This document shows, piece after piece, positions 45,810 through 58,059 of a stretch of DNA of 64,000 nucleotides. Each line of letters starts with the position of its first letter. Position 1 is the stretch's first letter. Both the position numbers and the translations under genes were made by a program. Location: NCBI GenBank assembly GCA_014058105.1, contig JACGCM010002205.1:4278001-4342000 (forward strand), in the 5' to 3' direction. A model generated the notes under the pieces. The model was given only the letters and a program-made list of their open reading frames with translations. It ran no database searches and had not been told where the DNA came from. This DNA comes from Kingdonia uniflora. Lineage: Eukaryota; Streptophyta; Magnoliopsida; Ranunculales; Circaeasteraceae.

Positions 45810-46252
45810 GTCTATTGAAGGAAACCATTTATCGCCTACCTCGGCCCAAATAACAAATGTGATGGACCCCATCCAGAAGATACAAAAGAACGTCAGTATC
45901 TAATCACAAATTCAAAACATTATACCATTCAGAAAGGCTTTTTATATTACCATTTAGTTATAGGGCCTAATCTCAAATGCCTCTCCAAGAAGCAAGTTGA
46001 TGGAATGTACAAGGACTTACACGAAGGAACTCATGGCTCCCATGTTACAGGTCGGTCACTTGCAAATAGAGAAATTACATAAGAAGTATTCTGGCCAGGA
46101 AGGCACAATCAAGCGAAAGAGTACTTGCGACGATGCGACAAATGTCAATGACATGGGCACATAATACGAGCCCCTACACTCGAGCTCCATGCGAGCAAGG
46201 TATTCTGGCCTTTTAAGAGGTGGGGACTCGATCTAGTGGGTGAATATTTGTA
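45810..46252 (+). pseudogene. Integrase N-terminal remnant of element C
   Basis: The HHCC region is recognisable (D-L-H-E-G-T-H-G-S-H-V-T-G-R; C-D-K-C-Q), then W-G-L-D-L-V-G-E, and immediately after 46252 the sequence joins the 3' non-coding zone. The whole DDE core, about 700 bases compared with B, has been deleted. Confidence 0.8.
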
Positions 46253-46394
46253 GTCTCATTATTTACATTCCACAAGTGAGATTCCAATCTCTAACAGTTT
46301 GTATATTCTTTTTTACTCAATAAAAACTTTTAAGTTTTTTTCCCACATTACTCTCTGCAGACATACATGTAGACTCTACTCAATCTCAAAGATT

Positions 46395-46540
46395 AAAGTA
46401 AAGGTAACACTATCTTTCAATCGATACATCTATACAAATATCAGCGATTAAATCAAAGGTAATACTAGTTTTTAATAAATTATCTCTACTATATCTAAGA
46501 CACAAGATAAAGAATAGGTAAAACTAGCTTTCATCTTTCT
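46395..46540. repeat. Short tandem array in the 3' zone of element C
   Basis: About three diverged copies of the B-type unit (gattaaagtaaaggtaacac-tatctttcaatcg and variants). The unit family is shared with B but the copy number is lower. Confidence 0.7.
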
Positions 46541-49500
46541 AAACATCTACCATATCAAAACAGCAGGTTACTTGTACAGGTTTTTCTTGTGGAAGGTCAG
46601 CTACGCTTTCCCCAATAGTGGGAGGTCGTGAAGCCATAAAATTTGACGCTCGAGCGACTACAATATCCCTTTCTCGCTCCAGTTGTTCTGCAGTAATGGG
46701 GCCTATATCAGTCACCATAGAGTTCATGCAATTCCCTCGATATACTTCAGTATTATTGATACAACCTTTCAATGCCAAATATTCATGCAAGGTATCCCTT
46801 TCGAACTCCAACCTCTTTACTTCTTCTACAAAATAGGTAATTACTGCCATTATCTCCCTTGAGTGCACCTAATCCATGGAAATCGTGTGCCGGTTCAGCA
46901 CGGCCAGCTCAACAAAATTTACCTTTAATTTCTTATAATGGTTATCAAGATGTGTGTAGCGGGCATTGGCTCGCTCTAAGCATCGCTCAAAGTCCAATAT
47001 AACCCCTGTCAATTCCAATATCAATCCCATTAACTTCTCTTGTTTAGCTCAATTTTTCTTATTTAACTCCTCTAATTCACCACAAAATTCCCCCAACTTC
47101 ACCTCATTTACATCACGTCCCCCAGCACTAGCTTTCTTCAAAATCTCATCCTTCCTCTTAATAATTTCATTTAACTCATTCTCTTTAAGGAGAGTACCCT
47201 CTAACCTATTACCACTCTCTCTAGTTTGTTTATTAGCTTTCCTCATGACAGCTCGAACAAAGACTAAATCTGCCTCCAACTCTTTAATTTGAGCTTGGGT
47301 ACTAACCACATCACCCTTGGTAGTCGCAACCTCAGCGTCATTATGTCTCTTCTTCGACCTCTCTCCAACCTCAGCTTTTATGCCGTGCGAACAGCCAAGT
47401 TCACCTTTAGATTTGCAACTCACTCATTTAGTTTGTCACATTGATTTAGGGTGACCCGAAGAATAATATATTTTCCTTGCATGGCCTTACTCATCTTCTC
47501 TACTTCACTTGCGACACTTGCTAAATCAGTTCCCGCTTTCATATGTTTGCTTTCCTTATTATCTTCTTGACCCTCCAAAGTGGTAACATAGTCTCACAGC
47601 TCTTTAGTTTCCACCTCAAACATTCTGATGCAATATTGCGCGACATCTACATCTTTACTTTCTACCCCCAATAATTTTACCAGACTGTTCAACTTTGCCA
47701 CTTCATTCTGTACACTAATGAGCTCCCCCTGAAATTTTTCATTTTCAGCATCTTTACTCTTGGTCTGCTGGGTCGGATCATTCATAGTCTTCACTGCCTT
47801 AGCAATTTTGACCTCCATTTTGACATACTGATCCCCACTATCTTTACTTGCCTCTCTTATCCTTTCAAAATCGAGCTTATACTCATAATTGCATTCCATA
47901 GCATATTCCTCACAAGTTCGAACAACTTCTAACTCGGCCTGCATAAATAACTCGATTAAACGGTACTCCAAAAATACGGTCAATAAATTATAGTTCGCTA
48001 TACACATATCTAACAGAGTTCTTTCTATCATGCACCAATAAAACAAGATGCTACTTATCCCTCAAGCTACACAGTTTTCTTAACCTGATAGCCATACCAT
48101 CTACCTCTCAGAATCAGATGACACCGTTGAATTTTAAAATATTTTAAGGTACACATTTTCTACGTTCTCATTCTCTAACATTATAAAAAAGGTCTTATTA
48201 AACTTCTTGGATTACTCTAGAGTTACACACAAACAAGTAAAAAATTTTGAGCTATTTTCTAACCTGTAGTTTCTTGTGCGAAGTTAACAGAGTTACTGAA
48301 GAGTTTTGCTCCTTAGCGACCTCTTTCTTTAAATCCTCAATTATGAGGTGTAAACCATCAAGTTCCTACAAATCAATATTTACAACATATCTTCGACTAC
48401 TCCAAAATTATCTAACACATATATTCCATACAATAACAGTTTTCTACTCACAAATACTAATTTCAAATTTTTACTCTACCTTCTCCTCATCCCCTTCACG
48501 GTTCTCTAAATCAGTTCTCGCCGAGACCCCATCTAACCCTTTTACAGTCTCCTGGGGGGACTCACCTTCACCATCAGGCTCCTCTTCAGCATCGGCCTCT
48601 TCAACTTCGACAAAATGCCCCTCTATAATCACCTCAGTATCAGACATGGAGTATCCAACCTTGAGGAGCTTCTAACCGAGGTTGTCACGAGCAACTGAAG
48701 CTTCCTCAACATTCTTCTTCGACTCTTCTGCGAGTTTGAGTATCATGAATCTAAACGAATCTTTTAGGTCGGATATCGCAGAGCTCGAACCCTCATTCTC
48801 TTATGCTAAATCGGCCTTGAGTTAAGTAACCCTCTTCTCGAGCTCAGTCCTCCCTTCCTCGAGCCCAAGGCAGATTCCTTTCTATAAACGAGAAACCTAT
48901 AACAAAAATGAAACATTTTAGTTCGAAAATAGCATAAGAATCAAACAAAATGAAGCATTTCACTTACCTTACAAAGCTCTAACTTCACAGATATTCCCAG
49001 ATCCTCAGAACCTTCTCGATCTCGAGCTGCTACCCTCAGCCTGTTCTCCACAGCCAACAACTCATCCTCCATAATGGGACTACTGCCAAACTTCTTGACT
49101 TTCTTACTGAAGCAGGAGTGTCCGCCTTTCTCTTTTTTGAACTCATTCTGGCCTTTTCACTCTCTATGGACACCGAGTTCGACCCATCAATTTTCAGATT
49201 CTTCCTTTTTGGGAATTAATTTGCTCGATGTAGCCCCCAAAGGCTTTAACTTTAGAGAAATTAGTGCCACCTTCACTTGTGTTGGACGTCCTTCAAAGTC
49301 CGATACTCCCTTTCCTCCATCTCCCGCGGCCGCGCTAGTTTCAGACATTTTTCTTAGCTTGCGACTTCTGCACTTTTTTCGACTTGCTGTTAGCTCTTTT
49401 AAATCTGCTTATTTCAGGCTCTCCTAACACAATCTCGAACTCTGATCCTTCTCGAGCTACGGTATCAATTAGCAATTCCTTTCTCGCCACTTGAGATCGT

Positions 49501-50800
49501 GGATCTGCACGAAAACAACACATTGTTACATACAGACAAAATGCTAACATAAAAATAACAGTTCGATATCACAAACAATTACTTACTTTTCTTCATAATT
49601 TTATTTATAAGATCTATGGGTTCCTCATCCACTCTATGGAGACAATTGCCCTTCACCCATTTCAAGTTATTATTCCATACTCGTCCTGCCGAATTCAGAT
49701 CAAATAACTGAGGTCAAGATGAACTAGAAGGGAAGTACGGGCCTCTAGTGGCTGTATAGTATTTTACAGTATAATACTGCAAAACATCTAAAGGAGTTAT
49801 TCTCCTCTCCACCCCCTTAAAAGCCAACCTTCTATTCAAATTATCGCACATATTTATCACTTCCCACATATTCCTATTTAGTTAGGTAAGGCAGGCCTCA
49901 ATGGCATTCAAAATCTCTCTAGCAAGATTGCTTGAAGGCACCATCAATCAAAAATCTAACTGGGATAGATAACACAAGAATTCCTAGTCCAAATCACTGT
50001 TGACACCCCCATTGAAGTACTCAAAGGAGATAAACTCATCCACTCTCCTCTTAGATTTCTCATGCTCTAAATCTGACAATAAGAAAAAGTATTCGTCACC
50101 ATTTTTAACTGTACACTCCCTAAACGACCTACCGGCATGTTCTATTACCTCACCCCATATATCACCTAAACAACCTTTAATTTTACAAAGCTCTTTGAAT
50201 ACATCTAAATCTATAGGATATGATACACAGTTACTAGGGAAATTTGGAAACTCTAATTCATCCTTCCCCTCCACCTCTTACTCTACTGCTTCCGAACTTT
50301 CCGTTCTCAGCTCGTCCCCCACAAAATCTATATTATCAATTTCTACAGGTACAACCTCAATCAAATAACAAGAGGTTAAAGTCTCCATATTAAGAGTATG
50401 CTTGAAAGTGAGATTTATTTCTACAACAGAGCCTTCTTACGCTCTACCTACATACAGGTTCAAGTATTCCAATTATATAATTCTTCTAAATTCACAACAA
50501 CACAAATCAACAAAATCAACCATATAGCCCACTAACCTTCAACGTCAGAATAAGAATCCAGGATGTCACACGCCTCCTCTTTCACAATAAAACTCCACAA
50601 CATGGGTTTCTGATCGAACTCCACAACAGCGACCCCCTTTATCCTTCAGTTTTGATGGCTGCTTTAGTTTACTCTATCTCAAGAATCTCTGCAACTCAAT
50701 TTTTTTTTTCTCCCTATAGTTTTTCGTCTCTCTGTGTTTTACAAACGTTTGAACGAAGAAGAAGGGTTATTTACACTTTTTCTCTCCAATTGATGGCAGT
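46539..50800 (-). pseudogene. Antisense gene c of element C
   Basis: Exon 1 ends at GTTGAAG|GTTAGT near 50538. The globular part is at 49984-50274 (V-F-K-E-L-C-K-I-K-G, F-E-Y-F-N-G-G-V). A basic stretch lies at 49341-49550, an acidic part near 48480-48700, and coiled coils at 47594-48046 and 47049-47423. The C-terminal end at 46539-46868 reads R-P-P-T-I-G-E-S-V-A-D-L-P. The coil region is single-copy, unlike in B. Confidence 0.6.
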
Positions 50801-51118
50801 TATTGGGGCACACACAAGCCACCCTCGGTTTTGGAACCGAGGTGTCCCTTCCACTATTCATGTCAGACGTTTTTTACTTTTTGGGCAAAAATGCATTTCC
50901 ATCATTACCCCATGTCATATATTTAAATGTATATCTCTCTCTCCTACTCAAATCCCTCTCACACCTTCCCATACTTATTATGATACACTCGCCTCACACG
51001 CAAACTAACTTTCTCACCCGCAAAAAGTAAATAAAGCATGATAATCTGATTCCTACCCTCCTACTCCTAACTTATTCAACATCTAACATCATTTCCAATG
51101 CTATACCATTTCAAAAGT

Positions 51119-51580
51119 TTAAATATTCATTTTCAACAACATGCACAACAAACAAGGAGAAAATTCAGAAGGAAGTATTCTCTCTTTATTTTTCTTACAT
51201 TTATTCGAACTAAAGAGTTCGTCCTCCCAAAAATAGTTACACATAAAACAACCATGATGCCCTGGGTCGCCACACTTAATCAGTTCATTCCTAACAATCT
51301 TTTCATCTTCCTCTGCTATTTCTTCCAGGGCAATTTCCTTTACCATAGTTTTTTGAGCTTCAGGCTCAACAACTAATTCACGAAATATCTCACACCATAA
51401 ATGACGCCCAATATCGTTCTCCCTTTCCCTCGAAGTCAAATCATCAAATTATATTGAAGATTCAAGCAAGTTTGCATCATATTCTAACTGCCTAAATATC
51501 CTATCCCAAATTTCAGCAACCTTTTTCGCTAAACGCCCCTCCGACGCATGCCGAGCTCTCTGAGAATGAGTCCTCGCCAT
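51119..51580 (-). pseudogene. Antisense gene b of element C
   Basis: ATG 51580 begins M-A-R-T-H-S-Q-R-A-R-H, in frame with 51439-51119 apart from one stop near 51450. The C-terminal cluster C-G-D-P-G-H-H-G-C-F-M-C keeps the C-x7-C-x2-C spacing seen in B. Confidence 0.55.
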
Positions 51581-52115
51581 TTTTCCTCCTCTCAACCTCA
51601 AAATTCCAACATTATTTATACATACAGATTACGATCGCACACAATCCCCCATATTCAACATATAGAATGGTAACTATCAATCCCCTTATCCATAACTAAC
51701 AACCCTAAAATCTTGCTAGATATTTATTTGATTATATCTTTTCCGAGTGAACTCTGTATGTCTTATTCAACCATATATTTTTCAAACTAAATTCAACACC
51801 CCATTAACTAGTTTTCCTGCATTACAAAATATATCTACCAGTTTGAATTCTTCGTTACAAGGCATTACATTATGCCAAGCTTGACCTATAAAATTTCTTT
51901 CAGCAAAATTTTATCTCTACAGACTTTCTATCACACACAATTTGATCTATCGTAATTTCTAATTAACAATGCTAATCTCGAACTCTAGTACACATGTTTT
52001 ACCTTCATACAGATCGATTCTTTCATTTCACAACATTACCTTCTACTCCAAGGTGCTATATTGTAGCTCAATCAATTAGATTTCTTATAGTTCGACATAA
52101 GTACCTATTACATTA

Positions 52116-52118
<3 letters not shown>

Positions 52119-52199
<81 letters not shown>
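52119..52199. repeat. (AT)n microsatellite
   Basis: About 40 AT units with one internal irregularity (ataataat). It lies between antisense genes a and b of element C. Confidence 0.97.
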
Positions 52200-52203
<4 letters not shown>

Positions 52204-52649
52204 TCCCATCAAACACAGATCGATCTATCAAAATTTCAATTTCCATACTAATTTCTAGTTCTATCAAAGGAGCATTACTGTATTTTTTTTATTAGCTCGA
52301 CAATTCCTTACAAAATACTTTAAAGAAGGCACAATATTTTAGAAATTTCCTATAGATAAATCTACAGGTACAATACATATAAGATTTTATCTGTACTTTG
52401 TATTCAAGCACATCCCCTTCAAGAAAGAAATGTTTGTTGTAACAAAACCGTACTTCCAATCTAAAGACTAGAAGCATATTTTTAGTCTGAAACCACAACC
52501 ACCGTCTCTTCCTCCGTAACCTCAATCACCTCAGAATGGCAGATAAAGAAGAATGACTCTATTTCTATAAAGTCCAATCCCTCTCAGGATAACGGCAGTA
52601 CTTTCTGGTACGTACACTGACTTCCTCATCTACCTTATTAATGAGATCC

Positions 52650-52841
52650 TCTGTAAGAGGATGCAAACATACCCGACGCTGCTCACCTAATATAATCAAA
52701 TGGTGGAGCAGCGTGATACGTTGGCAAAATAGGTATGGGAGTGGGTAAATCTAAAGGTTGGTTGCCAAAATATTGCAGATGGAGCTTCTGAACTTTTGTA
52801 AGAACCCTTGTTTCATATACTTGACGTCTAGTAGTCTCTAT
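52650..52841 (-). pseudogene. Antisense gene a of element C
   Basis: The start codon position (52841) reads ATA. T-T-R-R-Q-V-Y-E-T-R, L-Q-Y-F-G-N-Q-P-L-D-L-P and P-T-Y-H align with gene a of B. Confidence 0.5.
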
Positions 52842-53181
52842 TCTCAAGACAAGGAGGAACTCAATTTTTTTTAAGTGTAAAGTACTTTTGCAGGAATAAC
52901 CAATGATACTGTAACAACTATATTTATAGCAGAACAACATTCAATGCAAGAAAGGAGTTCTAAGGTAGTCATCAATCAAGCCAGTACTTATTGGGAAACC
53001 CAAAAGCTAAATACATTAGTCCTTTCAAATGCCTTCAGTGCTAAATATAATCTTTAACAGAGAAGTGAGAAGTCCCAACCCGGTCTAATTTCATAGTATA
53101 CCTTTCTAAATTCCAATACCAATATTCAAACAAACATTTCACAAATAAAGCCACCTGCGCCTTCAATTGTGAGGGGGCAAT

Positions 53182-53771
53182 TATAAGGACCTATCCCTCG
53201 ACCTATTCCAAGCTCGAACTGATTATAGGGATATGTCCCTCAACCTATTCCAAGCTCAAACTACCATAATACCTGACTCATGCATTATGCACATGACATA
53301 TACAATCAACAATGACACCTGGACCACAAATTGATAAAGAACGTGGATCGAGCACTACAAAAAATATGAATAAATCAAAGTCACCTGTCTCTCACAAACT
53401 AGCAATTACACATTCAACTATCACCAACCCTATTTTTAGGAGAACGTGCCTCTACAAGATGTCGAGCTGAGAGTGAGGTCTATAAAAAGGATGAGTTCCA
53501 GAGGAGAAAGAACCAAGAATTTTATACTATAAGATCAAGTTTTTCAAACTCAAATGATATAGAAACTTGTAATCAAATATCAGCCTTGAACAATAAAGTT
53601 ACAGTTACTAAATCTTTAAACAGAGGTTGTGGTTTTTACCTATTCAAAGGTTTTCACGCTAATCACCTGTGTTATTTTTATATTGGGTTATACTAATTCT
53701 TGTCACAGGTACATTTGGTGTAAGAGCTAATTTCGAGATATTTTGAGCTACTACGAAATTAGGCCATTACA
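53182..53771 (+). repeat. 3' LTR of element C
   Basis: 590 bases from tataaggacc to ggccattaca, preceded by the polypurine tract gtgagggggcaat. Confidence 0.9.
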
Positions 53772-54329
53772 ATAACTACTTTAACTTGTAGAAGATTCAA
53801 TCATAAAGCATTAATGCACACATGATTTTAATGGAGGTAAAAAATCAAAAGGATCAAAACTACCCCCCCCCCCCCCCCCCCCCCCCACACACACGACAAG
53901 CATGACGAATCTATTATCAAGCAAATGGTTGTAAGAAGTTTCAGGGATCTCTTAACCTCACCTCAACCCTTACAGATAATCCCCAACAAGATACCCTAGA
54001 AAGGATACCCAAGAAATCTCAAAACCTTAAATGTCATCCTTTTCTTTCTTTAGAACCTTTCTCTCCATTGGTGAATTTTTACTACATAACCCTTAGGCTT
54101 AACAAAGCCCTAACTTTATAATGAACATTACATGAGGCTTTATCCCAAAATACGCATCACGATACACTTTAAACAACCTAAAAAAGTTGTTATGGACTTT
54201 CTATTCGAACATGATCTATTCCTATTTGAATAGACTCAAGTCTGACTCTTCTATTCAAACAGAAAATATCCTGTTCGAATAGAAACTAAAAAAAACTTCT
54301 TTCTTCGATTTTGAGCCGTAAGCCTAACA
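53772..54329 (-). repeat. Right (5') LTR of F, remaining part
   Basis: It continues the LTR after element C and ends gcctaaca. It contains the 24-C run (53863-53886) and four TTCGAA-type boxes in U3 (54201-54282). Confidence 0.85.
53863..53886. repeat. Homopolymer of 24 C
   Basis: An unbroken C run followed by acacacac, inside the right LTR of F. The sister LTR at 34631 reads cccct at this place. Confidence 0.95.
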
Positions 54330-54496
54330 TCGTTGACTGTCCATGAACCATTATGGGGGAGTTGTGATTATCAAAAAGGAGGGTTAAGTGTTGAGTTACA
54401 AATATTATTTAGTGTCGATGTAGGATTAAGGGATGAAAGAGAAGGATATAAGAACATCAAGATGAGAATGATGAGGAATGAGATGGTGCAAGCCAT
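54330..54496 (-). pseudogene. PME piece 1: signal peptide and start of inhibitor domain
   Basis: From ATG 54496 the frame gives M-A-C-T-I-S-F and a hydrophobic run ending P-S-L-S-S, a typical secretory signal. I-C-N-S-T-L-N-P-P-F follows (family motif I-C-x-S-T-x-x-P-x-x-C), then two stops where Cys and Lys would be expected. After S-Q-L-P-H-N-G-S-W-T-V-N the insertion F begins. The opposite-strand ORF at 54333-54608 is a shadow of this exon. Confidence 0.85.
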
Positions 54497-54620
54497 AATT
54501 TTTGCTCCTATGAAGTTAGAAGGGTGTGCTTCAATGTCGGGCAAACCAGGATTAAATATAAATAGAAATTCGAGCTTTCTAGAGATTTTTTTGATGCGTG
54601 ATTCGTGAGTTAGTATTATA

Positions 54621-54629
54621 TAATTTATA
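54621..54629 (-). promoter_or_regulatory. Candidate TATA box of the PME gene
   Basis: The minus strand reads TATAAATTA about 125 bases before ATG 54496. Position and sequence suit a plant core promoter, but nothing else supports it. Confidence 0.35.
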
Positions 54630-55885
54630 TTGTGGTGATTAATTAATACAACTAGAGAAGTCAACTCCCTTTTATTCTTGTTTCCTATTCTTTCCTTTTT
54701 ACTACAAGTTGAGTAATTTATTATCACTATATAATTGGAGAGCTGCCCACGATTAGCCATTATTGTCTTAATATTAACTTATGTTAGTGAATTAATTATT
54801 GATACAACTAGATGGGAAGCAAGTGAGAAAAATCCCTAAAAATAAGTGGATGACCTAAGAGATGTCGTTTAAGGTTATACATAAATCTCAAATAAGCTTC
54901 TTCTTTTTTAAATACGCAAAAATGTCATAAAACCAAGCTCTACCCAAATAGCTTCATCTGTACAACACAAGAGATCCAGGAGCTGAATAACCCCTAGCCT
55001 AAAACATCATTTTGCTTGGTATATTGTTCATATAAACTTTACTTGGTTTGATACCTCCCAACTTCTAAAGTCTCATTGACACAGTAATTGTCTATGCTTA
55101 ATTCTCTTTAACTTAGATAAACCATCAGATTTTCTCTTTGTATAAAGGGGTCAAAGACTAAAAACTCTTACCTCTAACCCAAAGTAGTTTGTTGTCTTAT
55201 TGAGTTCAGGGGGGCGGATAAGACTTTGTCAGGTAAAGATACGTTTTCTTAACCAATTTTGTTGCATTGCAGTATGTTTTATGATGTAGTAATGTCATCA
55301 AGACTTGATTTTTTAAGGATGATCTACATGATAAGAAGATATCTATACAGATAAAACTTCATAAAACATGTTTGAATGTGTCGGAAGGATGGTGTATCTA
55401 GGGGCGTGTCCAGAAATGGCATGGCTTTGGATCCTCCTATATATATATAAATATTCAGAGATGATTTTATCAAGTATTCAGAGAGAGGGGCGAATCGATA
55501 AAATTAGGAAAGATAGATAGGGTTTTGGGATAAGAGAGAAACATGTTACGTGATTTGATTTTTGAGAAAATTGTTGTTGTCCTAGCTCACTCTAATCTCA
55601 ACCAATCACAATCACCCATTCTTGAGATGGGTGGTTGGGATCAAGTAAAGTAGTAGCCTCCTTGATCAGATTGACCACTTTTGGCTTCTAAGGCGATGAC
55701 CCCAAGAATTGCAAGTACATTGATCGACTATTAGGAAAAATATACGATCAACATCAAACTATACATGGTCCCATCGACTACACACGGTAGCTACAATTAG
55801 AACTCAAGATAGGAGTCAGCAAAGATGTCGAGCTCTACCAGATGGAGTTGAAGTTTCCACCTGTGTAAAGCAAGTAAGAGACAAC
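54630..55885. other. PME upstream region
   Basis: AT-rich sequence between the PME start and element D. No ORF, RNA gene or element with clear ends is supported. The original PME promoter is probably here. Confidence 0.45.
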
Positions 55886-56242
55886 TGTAAAGGGGGATAT
55901 ATGAGTAATGTACAATTATATTAAGGCTATAATAGTAATTAAATCCTGAACCACAGAACTTGATGTTTCTCCTCTAATGATCTATAAATGAAGGAGGGGG
56001 AGGGGATAAAGGGCGAATTCTCGATACATAGAGAACTATTGGCTCGACCACATTCAAGACACCTTTGTAAACATACCTATATAAGTTATATTTATACCAA
56101 CTTATATTCAAATCCTCGTCTGAGGTCGTGGGTCTTTCTCATTAACATAAGTTACATACATATTGTCACACACCTTTAAATTATATCAATATATACTAGT
56201 GTGAGGTCGATTTCCCCCTTCTAATGGAATTAATCCCTTACA
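55886..56242 (+). repeat. 5' LTR of element D (left end estimated)
   Basis: The right end ccttaca at 56242 is set by the primer site tttggtgccatctatgctca (56243-56262). The left end TGTAAAGGGGG at 55886 is a guess from the TG rule. A TATA-like ctataaatg lies near 55982. Confidence 0.5.
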
Positions 56243-56415
56243 TTTGGTGCCATCTATGCTCAAAAACCCATACTACATAAAATCACCCTTCTTTTCTTCA
56301 ACACAATCGCGATAATACCACATCTTCGGTCTACGTCAACAATAGTGGGCGGTAACTAGCTAGATGTGAGACGCATTAGCATAGGCCGAAGATTGCCACA
56401 CAGAGTACTTGAGCC

Positions 56416-57680
56416 ATGAATGTGAAGCTCGTCCTAAAGAGCTCTAGGAAGAGGGCGATTGGCAAAAAGAAGAAACTACTAGAAACAATAGAGAAATGGA
56501 AGACAGGTGTAATAGAGTGCGCAATCTTCAAGATGCCCAACAGGTCGAGGAACAAAACTTTGCCAGACGACCGGCAAATTCAAAGATATCAATATGGGAC
56601 CGATTGGGGCCAGGCCCACAACAATAACCAACATCAATACATATTGGCAAAACAGAACTAATACCACCACTCCTAGAAGCAATTATCTACTTGAGAGTCA
56701 ATGCCTCAGAGGGATCGAGTGGGTTTACCATGCGCTCAGGTAGAGATAGAACACATCAGCCTCTAAGAGACTGACTGGGAGATCATTACACAGATCACCA
56801 ACCCCATCATGAACCCCACCAGGCAACACCTGGTAAGTTACCCCATCGAGCTACATACGTTACACAATGATAGCTCGATCAAAGGGTATGCGAAGCTGTC
56901 AACATTAGCTTGACCCCTGTTCCCAACTCTTAGAGTCGAATGAATGGCCTAATTTGCAAAGATCTTCTCAATATCGAGGTCCCACGAAACTTTCACATAC
57001 CCAAAATTTGCAAGTTTAATAAAATAGACCCAAAATTGCATATCCTCAAGTTCTAAAATTCCCGAAGCTTCCATGCTGCATCCGACCACATCTTGTGCCA
57101 AGTGTTCCCATCTAACCTCTCCAGCAACCCTTTATATGGTACCACAGCCTGCCTAACGACTCGATCCAAAGCTTGAAGACTTATCTAAACTCTTTATAGC
57201 CAATTTCACGCACAACAAAGACAGATAAGTACGAGTCGACTCTCTGTTTATTATTTGACAGTCTTCAGGTGAAATGCTCAAAATTTTCACCAAACGCTTC
57301 CCTGCTGAGTGTAGAAATGTCAAGAACCTTGATTTTTTGAATGCTATCCTTGCATATTCAAATGTATTTCCTGACAACATCAAAATTAAAGAATATATTG
57401 TGTTGCACAAACCTTCCTCCCCCGAAGAAATGTTTATCAAGTTTAACGGGTACATAGACTTGGAAAGAATTTGAGGAAACAACTAACAAACACTTCAACA
57501 TTCCTCTCAGTTGACCAAACCCAAGACAATGATCACAATAGTCTTTACGGACGACGATTCGAGAAAGCGACCAAATCAATATCAATAGGTTGATCGATTA
57601 TGCAGGAGGCTTCCAATACCCGTCCTGCCAAAGCTCAAGGTTAAACTAGCATGAATATATCACCTCATCAAAGCTGACCC
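56416..57680 (+). pseudogene. Gag region of element D
   Basis: ATG 56416 starts a basic N-terminus. Gag-type sequence at 57274-57474 shows L-K-I-F-T-K-R-F, L-D-F-L-N-A-I-L-A-Y and F-N-G-Y-I-D-L-E-R. Strongly broken between. Confidence 0.55.
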
Positions 57681-58059
57681 AATTTGGAGACCACCTGTGC
57701 CAATCGAGGTCAAACCCAAAGAACCCCACTACCTAAACCACAAATGCATAAATTACTCTGCAGAAAGATACTATGCTCTCAAGAAAATGTTTGAACTAAT
57801 TTTTAAGGCAAGTAGAATGCACGAGAATATAGTCGATTTGCTGAGTTACCTTGACGGATTATACCTTAAGTCCTATTATACACAAAATGATGGCGACAAA
57901 GAATTACACATCCACCAATCTCACATGATGGAAGTCAGTGATATTGATAGTGACCATGCTAGTAGTAAGAGAAAGAGAGTCAAAGACAGCGTTAAGTTCA
58001 CTTACTAACAAAAATTACCAACATTTTTACCCGAGTCTTGCCAGTACCCTCTACCAGTC

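Larger units (their letters stand above)
40830..53771 (+). mobile_element. Element C: Tat-like Ty3/gypsy retrotransposon nested in F
   Basis: LTRs lie at 40830-41420 and 53182-53771. Flanks gtcat (40825-40829) and ataac (53772-53776) both align with gttac at the same place in the unoccupied sister LTR (34541-34545), which proves a 5-bp duplication. It keeps gag, protease, RT, both RNase H domains and the HHCC part of integrase but lacks the integrase DDE core. The three antisense genes follow. LTR starts have decayed to TATAAG. Confidence 0.9.
34481..54329 (-). mobile_element. Element F: Ty1/copia element with two LTRs, host of nested G and C
   Basis: Right LTR (5' end of the element, 40765-40829 plus 53772-54329) and left LTR (34481-34719 plus 40402-40538) are joined by a short internal remnant (40539-40764). 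Each LTR was later split by another retrotransposon. Outer flanks ttatt (34476-34480) and tcgtt (54330-54334) differ only by two transitions, and removing F with one flank restores V-N-D-Y-C-K-F-S in PME. The left LTR is truncated where it meets the internal part, so most of gag-pol and about 40% of that LTR were deleted. Confidence 0.85.
11948..54496 (-). pseudogene. Pectin methylesterase (PMEI-PME type) pseudogene exploded by nested insertions
   Basis: Five gene pieces lie in the correct order and strand: 54330-54496 (signal peptide, start of inhibitor domain), 34243-34480 (inhibitor domain), 26474-27210 (end of inhibitor domain, linker, start of catalytic domain, one intron), 25601-25851 (catalytic core) and 11948-12271 (C-terminal third). 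Together they give about 500 codons, normal for a plant PME with its inhibitor pro-domain. At each of the four breaks a 5-bp duplication is present, and taking one copy out restores the frame. Intact relatives are secreted and de-esterify cell-wall homogalacturonan. This copy is dead: in-frame stops (two in the N-terminal piece, others at Q before T-C-F-E-G and in the G-R-P-W motif), Y-Q-D-T-L-Y read as Y-Q-Y-T-L-Y, and D-F-I-F-G read as G-F-I-F-E. Confidence 0.93.

Noticed and set aside
52085..52267. ORF of alternating Ile and Tyr
   Set aside because: Translation of the (AT)n microsatellite.
54333..54608. Plus-strand ORF of 91 codons
   Set aside because: It is the reverse complement of the PME signal-peptide exon.
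54630..55885. Extra gene upstream of PME
   Set aside because: No ORF longer than background, no motif, no splice pattern that I could support.
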